From positions 4,464,001 to 4,528,000 of the forward strand of contig JAFREQ010000034.1 in assembly GCA_025331565.1 (NCBI GenBank): a DNA stretch of 64,000 nucleotides. The letters run 5' to 3'. The position numbers were made by a program, and so were the translations under genes. The DNA is from Holacanthus passer. Taxonomy: Eukaryota > Chordata > Actinopteri > Pomacanthidae. Every line of letters starts with the position of its first letter. Positions within the stretch are counted from its first letter, which is position 1. The notes under the pieces are model-generated. The model had not been told where the DNA came from and searched no databases. It worked only from the letters and a program-made list of their open reading frames with translations. Positions 13,881 through 26,395 of this stretch are shown one piece after another.

Positions 13881-15344
13881 TTTTAATTGCAACTCTTTTA
13901 AGAAAGTTTATTTAACTGTATGTACATTTTGAATATAAAAAAATGGTGTAAATTGCTTTGACTCTTACATGTTGGAACCATTAATATGATGGCAGGCCCA
14001 AAGATTATGATGACACTTCAGATGTGCAGGTTTCAAGTCATTTGAGAATCTGTTTAAAAAGCCATGATGATGATATACGTCGCTGTTTTTTATTTAATTG
14101 CTCAAAAACAATTCCAAACATTCATATAAAAAGTTAAATATGTACTAATAATATATAATAATATATATCCATGTAATTGGATTTTCCTTTTTTAGGGTTG
14201 TCATATTTTGCAGTATTTGATTAAAACTGAATTTTGTCCGTCTGCAGACAAAACACATCACTGATACTTTGATATTGTGGGTTTTATCAATCCCCTCTCT
14301 CAGTTTACATAACTGCACACTGATTAGTTTTGTATAAATGCATATCTGATTTGTCAGCTGATGTTGTTGTTGATGTGCACGATAGTTCTAAATTAAACCT
14401 TTATTTATAACCTGATGTGACAGATGTGATTGCTGCCGCCTTTAAGTAGTTTTCCACACTGCAATTTTGCTCCTCTACTTTCATGTCTATGCTCTTTTGT
14501 TCTCCACATTTTTTTTCTCCCTCATTCCCTTTTTGCACATTAATGCACACTGTTCACTTTTGTTCTGCCCATCACACTTTCTCTTTTCTCCCTCTCGCTC
14601 GCTCACTCTTTCAGCACCCAGCTTTCAGCCACAGGTGTCAGAAAATGTGAAATGTGATGAAGACTGCCTTTCCTGTAATCCACATTCAGTCAGCATACTG
14701 ATTGACCACTGCTCTCTGCATCGGTGCCTCGTGAGCCGGAGGGCGGGTGGAGGGGTGGGAACAGAGGAGGGCTACTTCAGCATGTGATGTGTTCGACAAC
14801 GGCTGGGGAATTAAAGAAAGATAACTTCTCCACCACATTTAAAATGGAATTAACTCAAGAGCAGCTGGAGAGGAGGGACTGTGTTGTGTGCATGGTCCAT
14901 CTTGCATATATTCAAACCCTGCAGCACTATCATTATAATTGGTAAGTGCTCGAAGATGTTCAGAGTGCACTACAGATATCTGGAATACAATCCAGTAATG
15001 ACACATCTCACCCAAAGTGAAGAGAGCCTCACATCTCAATCGTCCCCCTTTTGCCCCTTGAAAGCCTCTTAGCTGACTCAGAAGGCCTCTTGTACATTTC
15101 TACAGTGTTGGTTGTTAACTTGGTTGGTTATAAGAGAGGGATGTGGATCAAGCCAGGCTCCTTTTGTTCTTACCCTGGATGCTGCTCCTTGATTTCTGGT
15201 GGTGCTTTTCCAACCAATACATTAAACTCAACAGCAATCTATGGATCTCACACAAGGCCAGTTTTCTTGGATGTGAGTTGCAAGATTTTCGCATCACAAC
15301 AGCTTTACACTTGTGCCTTGAGCCCTGGTCTCAGGATAGATCAG

Positions 15345-15700
15345 TACAACCCCGATTCCATAAAAGTTGGGATGATGTAAAACCTAAAAACCGAATGCAA
15401 TCATTTGCAAACAAACTGTTTACCAACAGTAGTTTTGTGCGTGTGTGTTCCCAAGCCCATGTATTAAACTCCTTTATTCTGACAAAGTGGTGAACCTCTC
15501 TCCATCCTTGCTTGTGAACGACTGAGTCTTTCCAGGATGAACCTTTCATACCCAATCATGATACTATCACCTGTTACCAACGAACCTGTTTATCTGTGGA
15601 ATGATCCAAACAGGTGTTTTTGGATCAGTCTACAACTTTCACAGTCTTTTGTTGCTGCTGTCCCAACTTGTTCGAAACATGTTGCTGCCGTCAGAAACAA
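15345..15700 (+). mobile_element. Non-autonomous inverted-repeat DNA transposon, copy B (3' truncated)
   Basis: It starts TACAACCCCGATTCCATAAA and includes the shared core AGGATGAACCTTTCATACCC. It lines up with copy C at 23626-24131 until the region around GTTGCTGCCGTCAGAA. No right terminal repeat follows, so this copy is truncated or replaced by other sequence. Confidence 0.8.
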
Positions 15701-18700
15701 AGTGAAGCAAAAAAGTGAAGCTCAGTCATTTAATGCCATTTTTCTTCATTTTATTTTGATTGATCAGAATTTGCCTTAAAAACTCAGTCAGTGCAACATA
15801 AAACTTTAATTGATGAGCATAAACTTGTCTTCAGGTTGTAAAAGTCCCCAAGTTCCCAAACAGTTGCTGCTTGTTGACATGAACCAAAAACTCACTGAAA
15901 ATCATTTTAATCAAACTGTGGCTATGATTTTACCCCATGTGACGTAAAAAAGGCCTTTTGGCTGTTCAGATCAATCACTTTATCTGTGTTTACAACCAGT
16001 GCTTCATTTCTTAACACACCGTTTGAAACTAATTCGATCAGGACCATTAGCAATCAGCAAGTTTTTAGCAGATGTAATTATCATAAAATCGAGGTCACGA
16101 TGACATCTGCAGCGAAGTAGTTGGAGGCGAGTGGGCTGGACACATTTATCAGATTATGTCATCATTTCTTTTGTGAGTGATCCACTTATTTTGTTTTCCA
16201 GGAGCGACAGTGTGTGTGTGCGTGTGCTTGAGTGGACAAAATTTCTTCAAGACAAGAAGTGGACGTTTGTAGGTAAATTGAGGTGTTACGTCTTAATGGT
16301 AACGGCGGACACATTTCATTTCCATTTTCCACCAACGCCTTCCTTCCTGTTGTCCAGTGTTTCATCATTTGTCCTCTAAAATCTAAGTTCATCTCCTATA
16401 TTGTCTTCCATAACTATATTTTCTTTGTCTCTGCTGCTTCATTAGCGGCCCTTTTTCTCTGTGTGATGAGAGACATGCTTTTCCTGAGTAATGTATGTTT
16501 GTGTAGGAGCACGTGAGAGCACTCTTGAAAACAGGAGGGGGGCTGTAGGGATTGTTTCCCAAAAAGGGGCTGTTTTGACCGGGAAAGAGGTATTTTATGT
16601 AAGGCCCTGTTTTTCTCGTGTTTTTACTTCCTAATGGCAGGTGTCTCATTACACTGAAACCTCTCAGCACACACGGATGAATAACTGCATGTAGTCACTG
16701 ATATTTTTGGGCAGCTCGCTCTCGGTTGTCCTCGCAAAAAATAGAATCAAGATTGAATGTTTATATGTGGCGCAGGCGGTGCAGAGCTTCTTTTTTTGGG
16801 GGGGAATTTAATTTATTTTGTTTGGTCCATCATAGAAAACAATCTGAAATGATTTTGAGGTGTATTTTTGGTCCTCTGTGTGGTTGGGTATCTGCCCGGC
16901 TCTGACATGAGTCACTAGGCACTTCATGTGACCGCTTAGCTTATGAATGAAGACAACCCCCTCTCCAGCCCCCGGTCCACCGACAAAAGGTGGCCAAACA
17001 GCTGTTGCCTGGAAACTAAAACTGGTTTCCATATTGCTGTGCTGCTTTGAATCTCCCCCTACTTCCCACTGCCTCTCAGCATGTCATCCATTGTTATATG
17101 ACATTTAATTGGTACAACAGTTTTGGTAGCCATTACATTCTCTTAAAATTCAATCTTTGCATCGTTAATGTAGCTCTATTAAGCAATTTTGAAAATAAAT
17201 GTCCTCCTTAATAAGTTGTTGTCTTCACCAGATTCTACTTCTCATTTCATTTAAAGCAAATGTTATGAAAGAAAAATAAATGTCAGATGATTTAATGGAA
17301 AAGACAAAAAGGGTGTAGGAAGATTTTTTTTTTTTAAGCAACAAGGTTTTAAATAACTAATCCGCCCTCCTCTGAGCAGTTGACTTTATCTCCACCTTAA
17401 CTTTGTTATTTACGTCTGAAGCATTAACAATAAAAAGGAAAAAATAGTCTATTGTGCGTCACGCTGGAGTAATTGTTTCAATACAAAAGCAATTATTTGG
17501 CAAGTAATAAAATAAAACATAGGTGAGTTAGTCTATAAAAGGAAAATGGGAACAAAGATCTGAACTTTCAAAATGTGTCAAACAGAAGAAAGATGTAAAG
17601 AGTAACAGCAGTACTGTCAGTTCCTATTGGCTATAACAAGATGTTTGTCCCTGGACGGACATTTACTGAATCCTGTGTGTCGGCCAAGTGTGAGTCCCGG
17701 TGTGTGTCTGTGATTCTGTAACTTGTTGCAGGTATGCAGAACACACTGTGCTTTAAAACTCATCAGAGTGAGTAGGATCTGTTTTCTGCAAGGTGGGAAA
17801 GTAGTTGTTCAGGGAATACATGCATGTACACACAGTCCTGTAGTTAACTCGTGCAGGGGTTCAAGGCAGAAAATGGCCTTTTCTAGAAGCAAATGTGAAA
17901 CATTATTGGAATAAAACTCAGCAGTTCTAGTGGTTGCAAATGAGAAAAAAATGCATTACAATAAGACTAAAGGTGCTGAATTAATACAGCAACAATAAAA
18001 GCACAAAAGTTTACCAGTTACATTGTCTCTCTGTAACAGAATATGTAAAGAAGAAACAATCACCAGTGAAAGAATCAGTACAACACAGTGATTGGCCCCA
18101 CAGTAAATTCACTTAACATTAAAGTAATCACAGAATAAGACTAGTCAGCGTTAGGGTCAGAAGACTAAGACTAGTCTAGTTCAGCTGAAGCAAATCTGCA
18201 ACGACAACAGCTCTGTGACACCGTAGACCCAACAGTGCCTTGAGTTTAAGTGTAATGTCACTTTGCTAATGTGCTCACAAAGCCTGACTGTTAAGCACAT
18301 ATTTAACATGACTTTCATTGCAATCCATCTTTAATATTTGTCCTGATAATCCAGTCTGGACCAAAGTTAGCATGGCTTGAAACTCAATTTACATCTCGAA
18401 TTACATACTCAAAAAGCAATAATTAATGGATCACCTATAGAGATCAAAGTGCTGGTGGCAGAGATAGTAGATAAAGATATTCGAAGGCTGGTGTTTATTT
18501 CTGCCAATAATCAATACTGCCCACTGATAAAAACCACGTCGAAGCTTTTGAGAATTTCACTCCTGGCTGTCAGAAAGAAAGCAGCAGGAGACACTGACAC
18601 TCTCCAGGGAAACCACACTCTTGAATCTGGGTGAAATTAAGGAGGCGTTCCCACCTGTTCAGTGTGAAACTCTGGTGAACCTTTAATCTGCTCATTTAAA

Positions 18701-19104
18701 AAAAAAAAAGCGCATGGATGACTGTGCAGCAAACTCAGGCTCAGTTCTGATGTTAATGCGGATCTGAAGGCTGATAGTGGCACTTTTATTGGATTTCATA
18801 TTGAAGCTGAGTGATACTTGAAACTAGCAGGTGTTAAAAACAACTTGACCCCACCTCTTCTGATATTAGTATAAAACTATAATATATTATAATATATATA
18901 TTAGTATGAAATGTCACTTACATCTAAAGGTGTAGGGCTCATTATTTACATTTTATCTCTCGATATTCATGATGCTTATACCAGGAACCTCATGTGTTGG
19001 CTTTCGCACCAGCTCATCACCAGTTTGCCTGCAATCAAATTCGTCCCAGGAGAGAAGTGTTGGCAGAAGGAAGAAGAGCTTCAACTGCTTAGTGAAGAAG
19101 GGCT

Positions 19105-19140
<36 letters not shown>

Positions 19141-19208
19141 TAGACTTGATGCCAGTCTTGATGCCAGGGAGAGACTGGCATCAAATCTCTCTCTGTTCAC
19201 CCATTTCT

Positions 19209-19242
<34 letters not shown>

Positions 19243-19407
19243 TTCTGTCTTTCTCTCTCTTTCTGTCTTTCTGTCTAAAGAGAGAGAGAGAGAGACCTAA
19301 TGCCAGTCTCGATGCCAGAGAGAGACTGGCATCAAGTCTCTCTCTCTCTCTCTCTCTCCTTCCCCCCCTCTCTCTCTTTCTTTCTCTCTCCCCTCTCTCT
19401 CTCTTTG

Positions 19408-19482
<75 letters not shown>

Positions 19483-19528
19483 TTCTCCCCCTCTCTCTCT
19501 CTCTCTCTCTCTCTCCCTCTCTCTGCCC
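19105..19528. repeat. GA/CT low-complexity cluster with two palindromic cassettes
   Basis: A (GA)n tract at 19105-19140 is followed by TTGATGCCAGTC (19146-19157), its exact inverted copy GACTGGCATCAA (19173-19184), and a CT tract. The arrangement recurs about 150 bases later: GA tract 19277-19294, arm at 19296-19307 with one mismatch, arm at 19324-19334, then CT runs to about 19525. Each cassette could fold into a long hairpin, because the GA and CT tracts are also complementary. Confidence 0.85.
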
Positions 19529-19536
19529 TGACGTCA
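19529..19536. promoter_or_regulatory. Consensus cAMP response element (CRE) palindrome
   Basis: TGACGTCA is an exact palindromic CREB/ATF site, directly after the CT cluster and about 1.4 kb upstream of the gpr6 start codon. That it belongs to the gpr6 promoter is inference. Confidence 0.55.
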
Positions 19537-19539
19537 GGC

Positions 19540-19844
19540 AGGTTTAAAGCTCTCCTCTCGTGTCTCCGCTCGGATCCCCTCTCCTCCTCCTCCTCCTCCT
19601 CCTCGTCAACGTTCACCTTCCTCACTGAGCTGAACACCAGCCAATGCTTCACACCACTCCTGCCCTCAGTGTCTGTCCCACACGTGGGAAGCACAACAAA
19701 ATCAAGGGCTTCACCTGAGAGGGTCCACAGGAGCCGGAAAACGAGGGGGAACAATCCCTACATCCTTTTTTGATTTTTGATTTTTGACAGTTTCCCATCA
19801 GGACGAGGGGCTCTGATTTCAGCTCATAGCCTTTTGTCACTGAG
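19540..19844 (+). other. gpr6: Possible gpr6 5' noncoding exon
   Basis: The stretch after the CRE is more GC-rich, includes a (CTC)n run at 19578-19604, and ends in TGAG followed by a good donor GTAGGT at 19845. It would splice to the acceptor GCCTGCAG at 20898. Mammalian relatives of this receptor have 5' noncoding exons. The start is a guess and RNA evidence is needed. Confidence 0.35.
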
Positions 19845-20898
19845 GTAGGTGCTCTAAACTTTTCAGAAATCCTCTTCTTGGTTGGACAATTGTTAAAAGC
19901 AGAGTAATGATAATAAGTAATGGTGTAAAATAGATAAATACAGCAAGACATATTACCAGGAATCTTACTCCTTAGTGGATGAAAAAAATGCTAATATTTA
20001 TATAGATAAGCTTCACACTGTCTGTAATTCTTTATAAAACTATTAAAACTCATTAGCAGATGGAGTTAGATCAAGAAACTGATGATGTGAAAGGTGTTTT
20101 GCTGGTTGTTTTCTGTGGAGAGTTGCTGTGATTTCAGCACCTCGGACAGCTCCTATAACTTTTACAGGAAAATCCACCTTAAAGCTGCATTTCAATTGTG
20201 CCATGCCGCTGGTTTTGGATGGTAAAGTCAATATCTATCAGACGGCTGTTCGATTAAGGTCAATAAACAGAGCTTTTGAAAGTTGAATTCATCTTGTTTG
20301 TCCTTGAACAGGATGAGTTTTGTTGGAGATGTTGCATCTAGATGAGCTGAATGCAGGGCTTTTGTGTGTGAAGTGCAGTATTTACTCAGTCACAGATTTG
20401 AAGGTGAATCCATCATCCATCACTACAGTCTGTTTCTCTGCTGTGCAACTTAAATTCATAAATGAAAAGTAAGCTGTGCAGTAGATACTATAAAAAAAAT
20501 GACCAAAAAAAAATCTGTTTTTGAATTTTCTCTTTAACTTTTGCACGTTTCTTGCAACATTTTTTTCTACAAATGAAATCTGAACCTACAACTGCTCTGA
20601 TCTTATTTCACTTTATCATACTGTCATTATTGAGCAGTTTTATGCCTTTTTTCATATGAACTTTTGCATTGTTTTGGCACTTGTATTTCAGAGAGTAAAT
20701 AGATTTGAGTTTAAACTTCACTTGTAGACAAAGGCAAGCAAACACCCTCCACATGTGTCACTGAGCATGATGCTGAAAACTTCCCAACTCCACTAGTGCT
20801 GTCATGTAACATCTCTGACTTTTGACATCTGAAAAAGAGAATTTCCCTTCACATGATCATTAACAAACCAATCTACATGTTCTTCTGCTGCCTGCAGG

Positions 20899-22425
20899 AC
20901 AAAAGGACGACAGCGTGGAGACATGAACGAGTCGCTGGTGGTGAACGACTCCTCTGCGAGCCCTGGGGCTGGAGAGGCTCTCCTCCCGTGGATGGAGGCT
21001 GATTCTCCAGAGCACAACGGCAGCCTGGAGTTCTCCACCGCCCCGTTAGAGTTCCCCATCAACCCGTGGGACATTATGCTCTGCATGTCGGGCACGGTCA
21101 TCGCCTGTGAAAACGCCATAGTTGTAGCAATCATCTTCTACACGCCGACACTAAGGACTCCCATGTTTGTGCTGATTGGCAGCCTGGCCACGGCGGACCT
21201 GCTCGCCGGCATGGGATTAATCCTGAACTTTGTGTTTCAGTACGTGATCTCCTCTGAGACTATCAGCCTTATCACTGTCGGCTTCCTGGTGGCCTCCTTC
21301 ACTGCGTCCATCAGCAGCCTTTTAGCCATAACAGTGGACCGTTACTTCTCCCTCTACAACGCTCTGACATACTTCTCAGAGAAGACGCTGCAGTACGTCC
21401 ACCTGATGCTGCTGGGGACCTGGGGGGTGTCTCTGTTCCTGGGCTTGCTGCCGGTGCTCGGCTGGAACTGCCTGGATGAGCCGGCCTCCTGCAGCATCGT
21501 TCGACCTTTGACCCGGAGCAACCTCACCCTCCTGGCCACCTCCTTCTTTGCCATCTTCGTGCTCATGCTGACCCTCTACTTCAAGATTTGTAAGATCGTG
21601 TGCCACCACGCCCACCAGATCGCCCTCCAGCAGCACTTTTTCGCCACGTCGCACTACGTGGCCACCAAGAAGGGGGTCTCCACTCTGGCCATCATCTTGG
21701 GGACATTTGGCGCCAGCTGGCTGCCCTTCGCCATCTACTGCCTGGTAGGTGAGAGGGAGTATCCGTCAGTGTACACCTACGCTACGCTGCTGCCAGCCAC
21801 CTACAACTCCATGATCAACCCCATCATCTACGCCTACAGGAACGCAGAGATCCAGCGCTCCATCTACATGCTTCTCTGCGGCTGCTTTCAGGCCAACAAG
21901 GCCTACCGGTCCAGGTCACCAAGCGAAGTCTGAAAAGGCGCTAGGGCTCTTTTTGTGAGCGTAGGTGCGTGTGTGTGAGTGTGTGTGTGAGAAAAGAGAG
22001 AGCAAAAAGACAAACCATCCTGTGACCAGTGACAATCTGCTTACAATTGACAGTGAATGCTTTACAAACACAAACAGGGGTGCGATGCTAGAAATGTGTC
22101 TCTCATGCATACTGTATCTGCACTTTACGACGTCTCAACACAAGCTAGGATGAGATTTTTTTGGAAATGCTGTGAACAAGAAAAACTTCTGTGAAAAAGA
22201 CAAAACAAACCTGTGAATGTACTTAAATGAGAAAAGGAATGGAAAATCTTGCACTTTAGTCCGTGTTATTTTGGAAATGCCAAAGCAGTATTGTATAGCC
22301 CTTACTGTGTTTAAATGTTTGAACTTGTGAGTGCCGTGTGCCATTTTTCTATTTTGTATGGTATTTGTCTTTGATGTACATTTTCTACAAGAGGAATAAA
22401 GGAATAAATCCAGCTGGGGCTCCGT
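20899..22425 (+). other. gpr6: gpr6 main exon with untranslated regions
   Basis: The exon probably begins after GCCTGCAG at 20898, 24 bases before the ATG. It ends just after tandem AATAAA signals at 22395-22400 and 22403-22408, giving a 3' UTR of about 490 bases. Confidence 0.5.
20923..21933 (+). CDS. gpr6: G protein-coupled receptor 6
   Basis: A complete intronless 336-residue class A receptor of the GPR3/GPR6/GPR12 group, which signals constitutively through Gs to raise cAMP at the plasma membrane. Visible features: N-glycosylation sites at N2, N8 and N32; TM1 asparagine N64; TM2 aspartate D92 (LATADLLAG); DRY at 139-141; NPIIY at 299-303; tail cysteines C319 and C321 (palmitoylation candidates); and the C-terminus RSRSPSEV. 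TM6 has GASWLPF rather than the usual CWxP, and the conserved TM3 cysteine is absent, both family traits. GPR6 is preferred over GPR3 and GPR12 because of GTVIACEN, FVFQYV, VGFLVASF and GTFGASWLPFAIYC, which match GPR6 best, and because wasf1 is nearby. The ATG is the first in the exon. Confidence 0.95.
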   Translation: MNESLVVNDSSASPGAGEALLPWMEADSPEHNGSLEFSTAPLEFPINPWDIMLCMSGTVIACENAIVVAIIFYTPTLRTPMFVLIGSLATADLLAGMGLILNFVFQYVISSETISLITVGFLVASFTASISSLLAITVDRYFSLYNALTYFSEKTLQYVHLMLLGTWGVSLFLGLLPVLGWNCLDEPASCSIVRPLTRSNLTLLATSFFAIFVLMLTLYFKICKIVCHHAHQIALQQHFFATSHYVATKKGVSTLAIILGTFGASWLPFAIYCLVGEREYPSVYTYATLLPATYNSMINPIIYAYRNAEIQRSIYMLLCGCFQANKAYRSRSPSEV

Positions 22426-23625
22426 CACGTGTCTTTACTGTAGTGGGTTTCATTGAAGGAGTCCTTGTGTTACGCCTGACTTGTTTTCATTTTTTACATC
22501 CTCTTCACCTCGTTCCAGCCTCCTCCTCTTCCTCCCGCAGAGTGCAGGCAGGTCTGTTTGAAGAGACTAATGGCACACTGAGAAAGCAAGTACCGTGGCC
22601 CGGAAAATAGCTTCAATTTACACCTAGACACATTCGAATCCTGTTTGCTCAGTCTGTGCGTGTCGTGCGTGTGAGTGTGTGTGTGTGTGAAAGAGAGGGA
22701 GTGACATATATATAGAGATACCACAAACGTGTGAAAACATGTTCCATGTGCTCAGCAGCGCTCAGGATGAGCAGGTGTAATCTGACCCAATGCACCCATC
22801 TATCAAAGCTGAACAAGTCAAATGAGCATTTGCATTTTTTATGCACTTCACTATTTATGTAACTCCTTATTAACTTTAGTATATGGCTGCACTGATAAGA
22901 TATGATGTACTCTGCCGCGTAAGAGCAGGACATGAAAAAAGTTGTTTGGACTGTTGCCTTATCTCTCTTTGTCTCATCAACATCTGCAATTAGAGCTCAG
23001 GAGGGAAGCGGCCGCAGGCACGTGTAGGTGTGTGTGACAGAGTGTGAAGAGCGGTGATAATAAGTCTGTCTGCTCTCCCCCGTCAGCTGCTGTACAGACT
23101 CTGAATGAACCTGGCAGCTTCAGCGGCCACAAACACAGCGGTTTATCTGCCGGGCTGTTTAGTCAGGTAGTGGCCGAGGGCATCAGAGAGTCACACGGGG
23201 ACGAGGAGGCCTGCAGGTGTGTTTGGATACATGGACAGATGTCTCGTCCTTGTAAAAGTTTTTACATGCCAATCTGTCATTGCTTTTATAGAATGACATC
23301 AGCAAATGTTCAATGAATGTTTCATTTTCAGAATATGAGATTATATAAACCAACATTAAGTATCCCCCATTAATAATATGTATTAATTAACAGTTAAAAT
23401 GGACGCCAGGAAAGATGTTACGTGATTCTTGGAGTTTGAAGAACATCCATCCTGAATGTGAAAACAAGTTTCATGTGCTCTCAAAAGACAAAGACATTAG
23501 TTGGAATGATTCCATTTAGCCGCTTCAGTTTCAGGGTCCTGGTGTCGTGTCTGCTGGCTCACCGTTACACTGTCATGATACTACAGAGGCATTGTTACTG
23601 TTATTAGTAACATCTTAGCTTTTTC

Positions 23626-24131
23626 TACAACCCTGATTCTAAAGAAGATGGAACACTGTGTAAAACATAATTAAAACCAGAATACAATCATTTGCAAACA
23701 GTTTTAGAAAGTGTCCCTGAGCCCATGTATTAATCTCCTTCATACAATCATGTGTTTGACAAAGTGTTGAACCTCTCTCCATCCTCGCTTGTGAACGACT
23801 CAGTCTTTCCAGGATGAACCTTTCATACCCAATCATGATCCTATCACCTGTTTCCAATGAACCAGTTTACCTGTGGAATGATCCAAACAGGTGTTTTTGG
23901 ATCAGTCCACAACTTTCACAGTCTTTTGTTGCTCCTGTCCCAACTTGTTTGAAACATGTTGCTGCCATCAAATTCAGAATAAACAGATATTTATAAAAAT
24001 CGTAAAAGTTGATGAGGTCAAACATTAAATATATTGTCTTTGTACTGTTGTCAGTTGAGTATACGTCAAAAAGGAGACCTTTTTTTTTACCTTTTACACA
24101 GCGTCCCAACTTTTTTCAAATGAGGGTTGTA
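23626..24131 (+). mobile_element. Non-autonomous inverted-repeat DNA transposon, full-length copy C (506 bases)
   Basis: The left end TACAACCCTGATTCTAAAGA and the right end TTTTTTCAAATGAGGGTTGTA are imperfect terminal inverted repeats. Both continue inward to complementary AAAACACTGTG-like and TACACAGCGTCCC segments. There is no transposase, so it is a MITE-type element. The superfamily is not assigned. This is the reference copy for A, B and D. Confidence 0.85.
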
Positions 24132-26395
24132 CTATGAGAAAGGCCTATTTGTCAGTGTTTGATTTAAACACAACTTTAAATCTGCTTGAAAAAGAAATTA
24201 AGTTAGCACAGACATTTATCTAACAACTACAGACTCCCTACAAGGCCACAGAGGAAATACTTTGTGCATTCTCTTTCGCTCGCCCTTGCTTGTCCTTTGC
24301 AGCAGCGTCTCTCCACTCCCTCGCAAACTGTCTTAGAGTCCCTTTGTAATTATGTTCCCACACAATACTTGCAATCCCTCTGAGTCATGTTTTCATATTT
24401 TAACATTGTGCAGCACCCAGCTGTAACCTACTGATGCCAACTTGGTGAATCCTGTTTTGAACATAGCCTACGTATCCTGACGATGCCATCGCTTCATTAG
24501 CATGGTTATGTAATTACCGAAAAATGAAAAATGAAACTCACACGTACGGTTGAATGTATTGTAAATGGAGGCACAGTAAATACGTAGTGTATGTATACTG
24601 ACATGAATCAGAGGGGATGTATATACATAAATGCAGAATATAATAAGCAGCACAAATTTTTATATCATCCATAATAAAGCAGCTGTACAGCAAGAGATGC
24701 ATCTTCTTACATACTAAATTTGCTACACTTGAAACCTGATTATATGAAATTAGTTAAGATATGTGTCGAAATGTTTCCTTCAATGTCACAAACAGTTGCT
24801 TTTCTACAGTATTTCTTATGGAGCTTTCGATCAGATTTAGGTCCAGAACAGACAGAGAAAGCACCTTTACAGAAGATAATGAAGCAGGGTCCCTCCTTGT
24901 CATGCTGTGTTCACAGTAACAAGTGTGTTCACTTCAGCTGGACTGAAAAGTGGACTTTTTTTAATAACTCGTGTTTTCCTCCACTGGACACACATCACGT
25001 CTCAGCAAGCTCTCACAAAGCAGCAAAATAAATGTCAATGCAATTGCTCCTCATGCGGACCATCAGCTGTAATAATCTCCAGTTTGAAAGCTGCCCTCGG
25101 TCGGTTTCAGGCTGATCACAAAGTTGGGGAAAGGTGAGGGGTGCTGGAGGCCACTAATGGACTGCACGCTGAGCGCTGGGAGCCGTGAGAGCGAGTGATG
25201 TTTGTTCACCTTGTTTTTTTTTCTCCTCCTCAACAGATGTTGCTTTTGGTCCCTCGCCAGAGCAGCCAACCTGTTTGTACACAGGCCTCATAGAGTTAAC
25301 TTGTGGCAATATGCTACAGTACACGGTGTCATATTTTTAATGTGCGCTGGTGAAGCTTATTGGATTAGAGATAGAGGATATAAGCTTTACGTCTTAGTCT
25401 AATTTAGTTTGCCTTTCCCACCCTTTTGTAAAGAAGGTGGGTTTGTTTTCTTTGGAGATTTTCTCCGGACAATGATGGCAACCTCTGATTGGAAAATGTT
25501 GATGAACCATCGTAGATTTACTGTACACTGAGAGTAAACAGTACAGCTGCAGGGTGGGACACAAAACAAAGAGCTGAAAGATGCTAAAATGCAATATAGA
25601 GCTGAGGAGAACTGTGTTACATTAGATCCATTGCTACTATAAACATATTGATTATAGCATGTTTAACATTTTTGGAGTTTGACCTAGGGACTAAAATCAG
25701 GATATCTTGACCTGTGCTGCATCAATTTTGACCATTTCCAAATCTGTCTCCTGTGATTCCACCAACTGTGTGCAACTGCAATCCTGCATTGCCTCTTTTG
25801 ACAAACAGGTCTGGTTCAAGCTCTCATGCACCATCAGTTGATTGTGCACCCATCGACCAATCCATGTCTTGGTTACACAACACTTGGGATGTAACATGTT
25901 GCTTGTTGAGTCACAAACACGATGTGTGGCGACAGTTATTGGAGCCAAAGATGGTCCCACACACGTCTCAATGTCTTTTTTTTTCTCTCCTGGTTTCTGT
26001 GTAACATCACACCTGTGGGTGCCCAACACAACTTCACACCTAAAGGGGGAGATCATAAAACATTTTACTTTTCTTTTTGGCTCCACACATGTACTCTTAT
26101 TTGCTTATATCGTTGTATCTATTGACATCGCTCGAGCCTGATTACAGAAGCAAGGATTACATTTCAGCAGTGTCAGGAATGCACGTCTGATATAAGTCTA
26201 ATAACAGCTTATTTAATAAAGAAAACATCATTAGATAGATTTATAAGTCTGCGTCATCTCAACGGCTAAGTGGACTGTTTATTCTTGCAGAGGTTGATAT
26301 TAACGACAGTGAAATTCGCCTGTATTCCTTTCACTTTGATATCACATCCATTAGACTAAATAGGGGCTGGTAGCAGTGTTTGAATTATGTAATGC

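Larger units (their letters stand above)
13881..19528. other. fig4-gpr6 intergenic region
   Basis: I see no protein-coding exon here. It holds transposon copy B at 15345-15700, AT-rich stretches, and the GA/CT palindromic cluster at 19105-19528. The remaining sequence shows no feature I can name. Confidence 0.6.

Noticed and set aside
19146..19773. Long open frames of over 130 codons on both strands in the CT-rich cluster
   Set aside because: They consist of Ser-Leu or Arg-Glu repeats produced by (CT)n/(GA)n DNA and have no protein character.
20923..21933. Assignment as gpr3 or gpr12
   Set aside because: Several segments (GTVIACEN, FVFQYV, VGFLVASF, GTFGASWLPFAIYC) match GPR6 better, and the neighbours fig4 and wasf1 match human 6q21.
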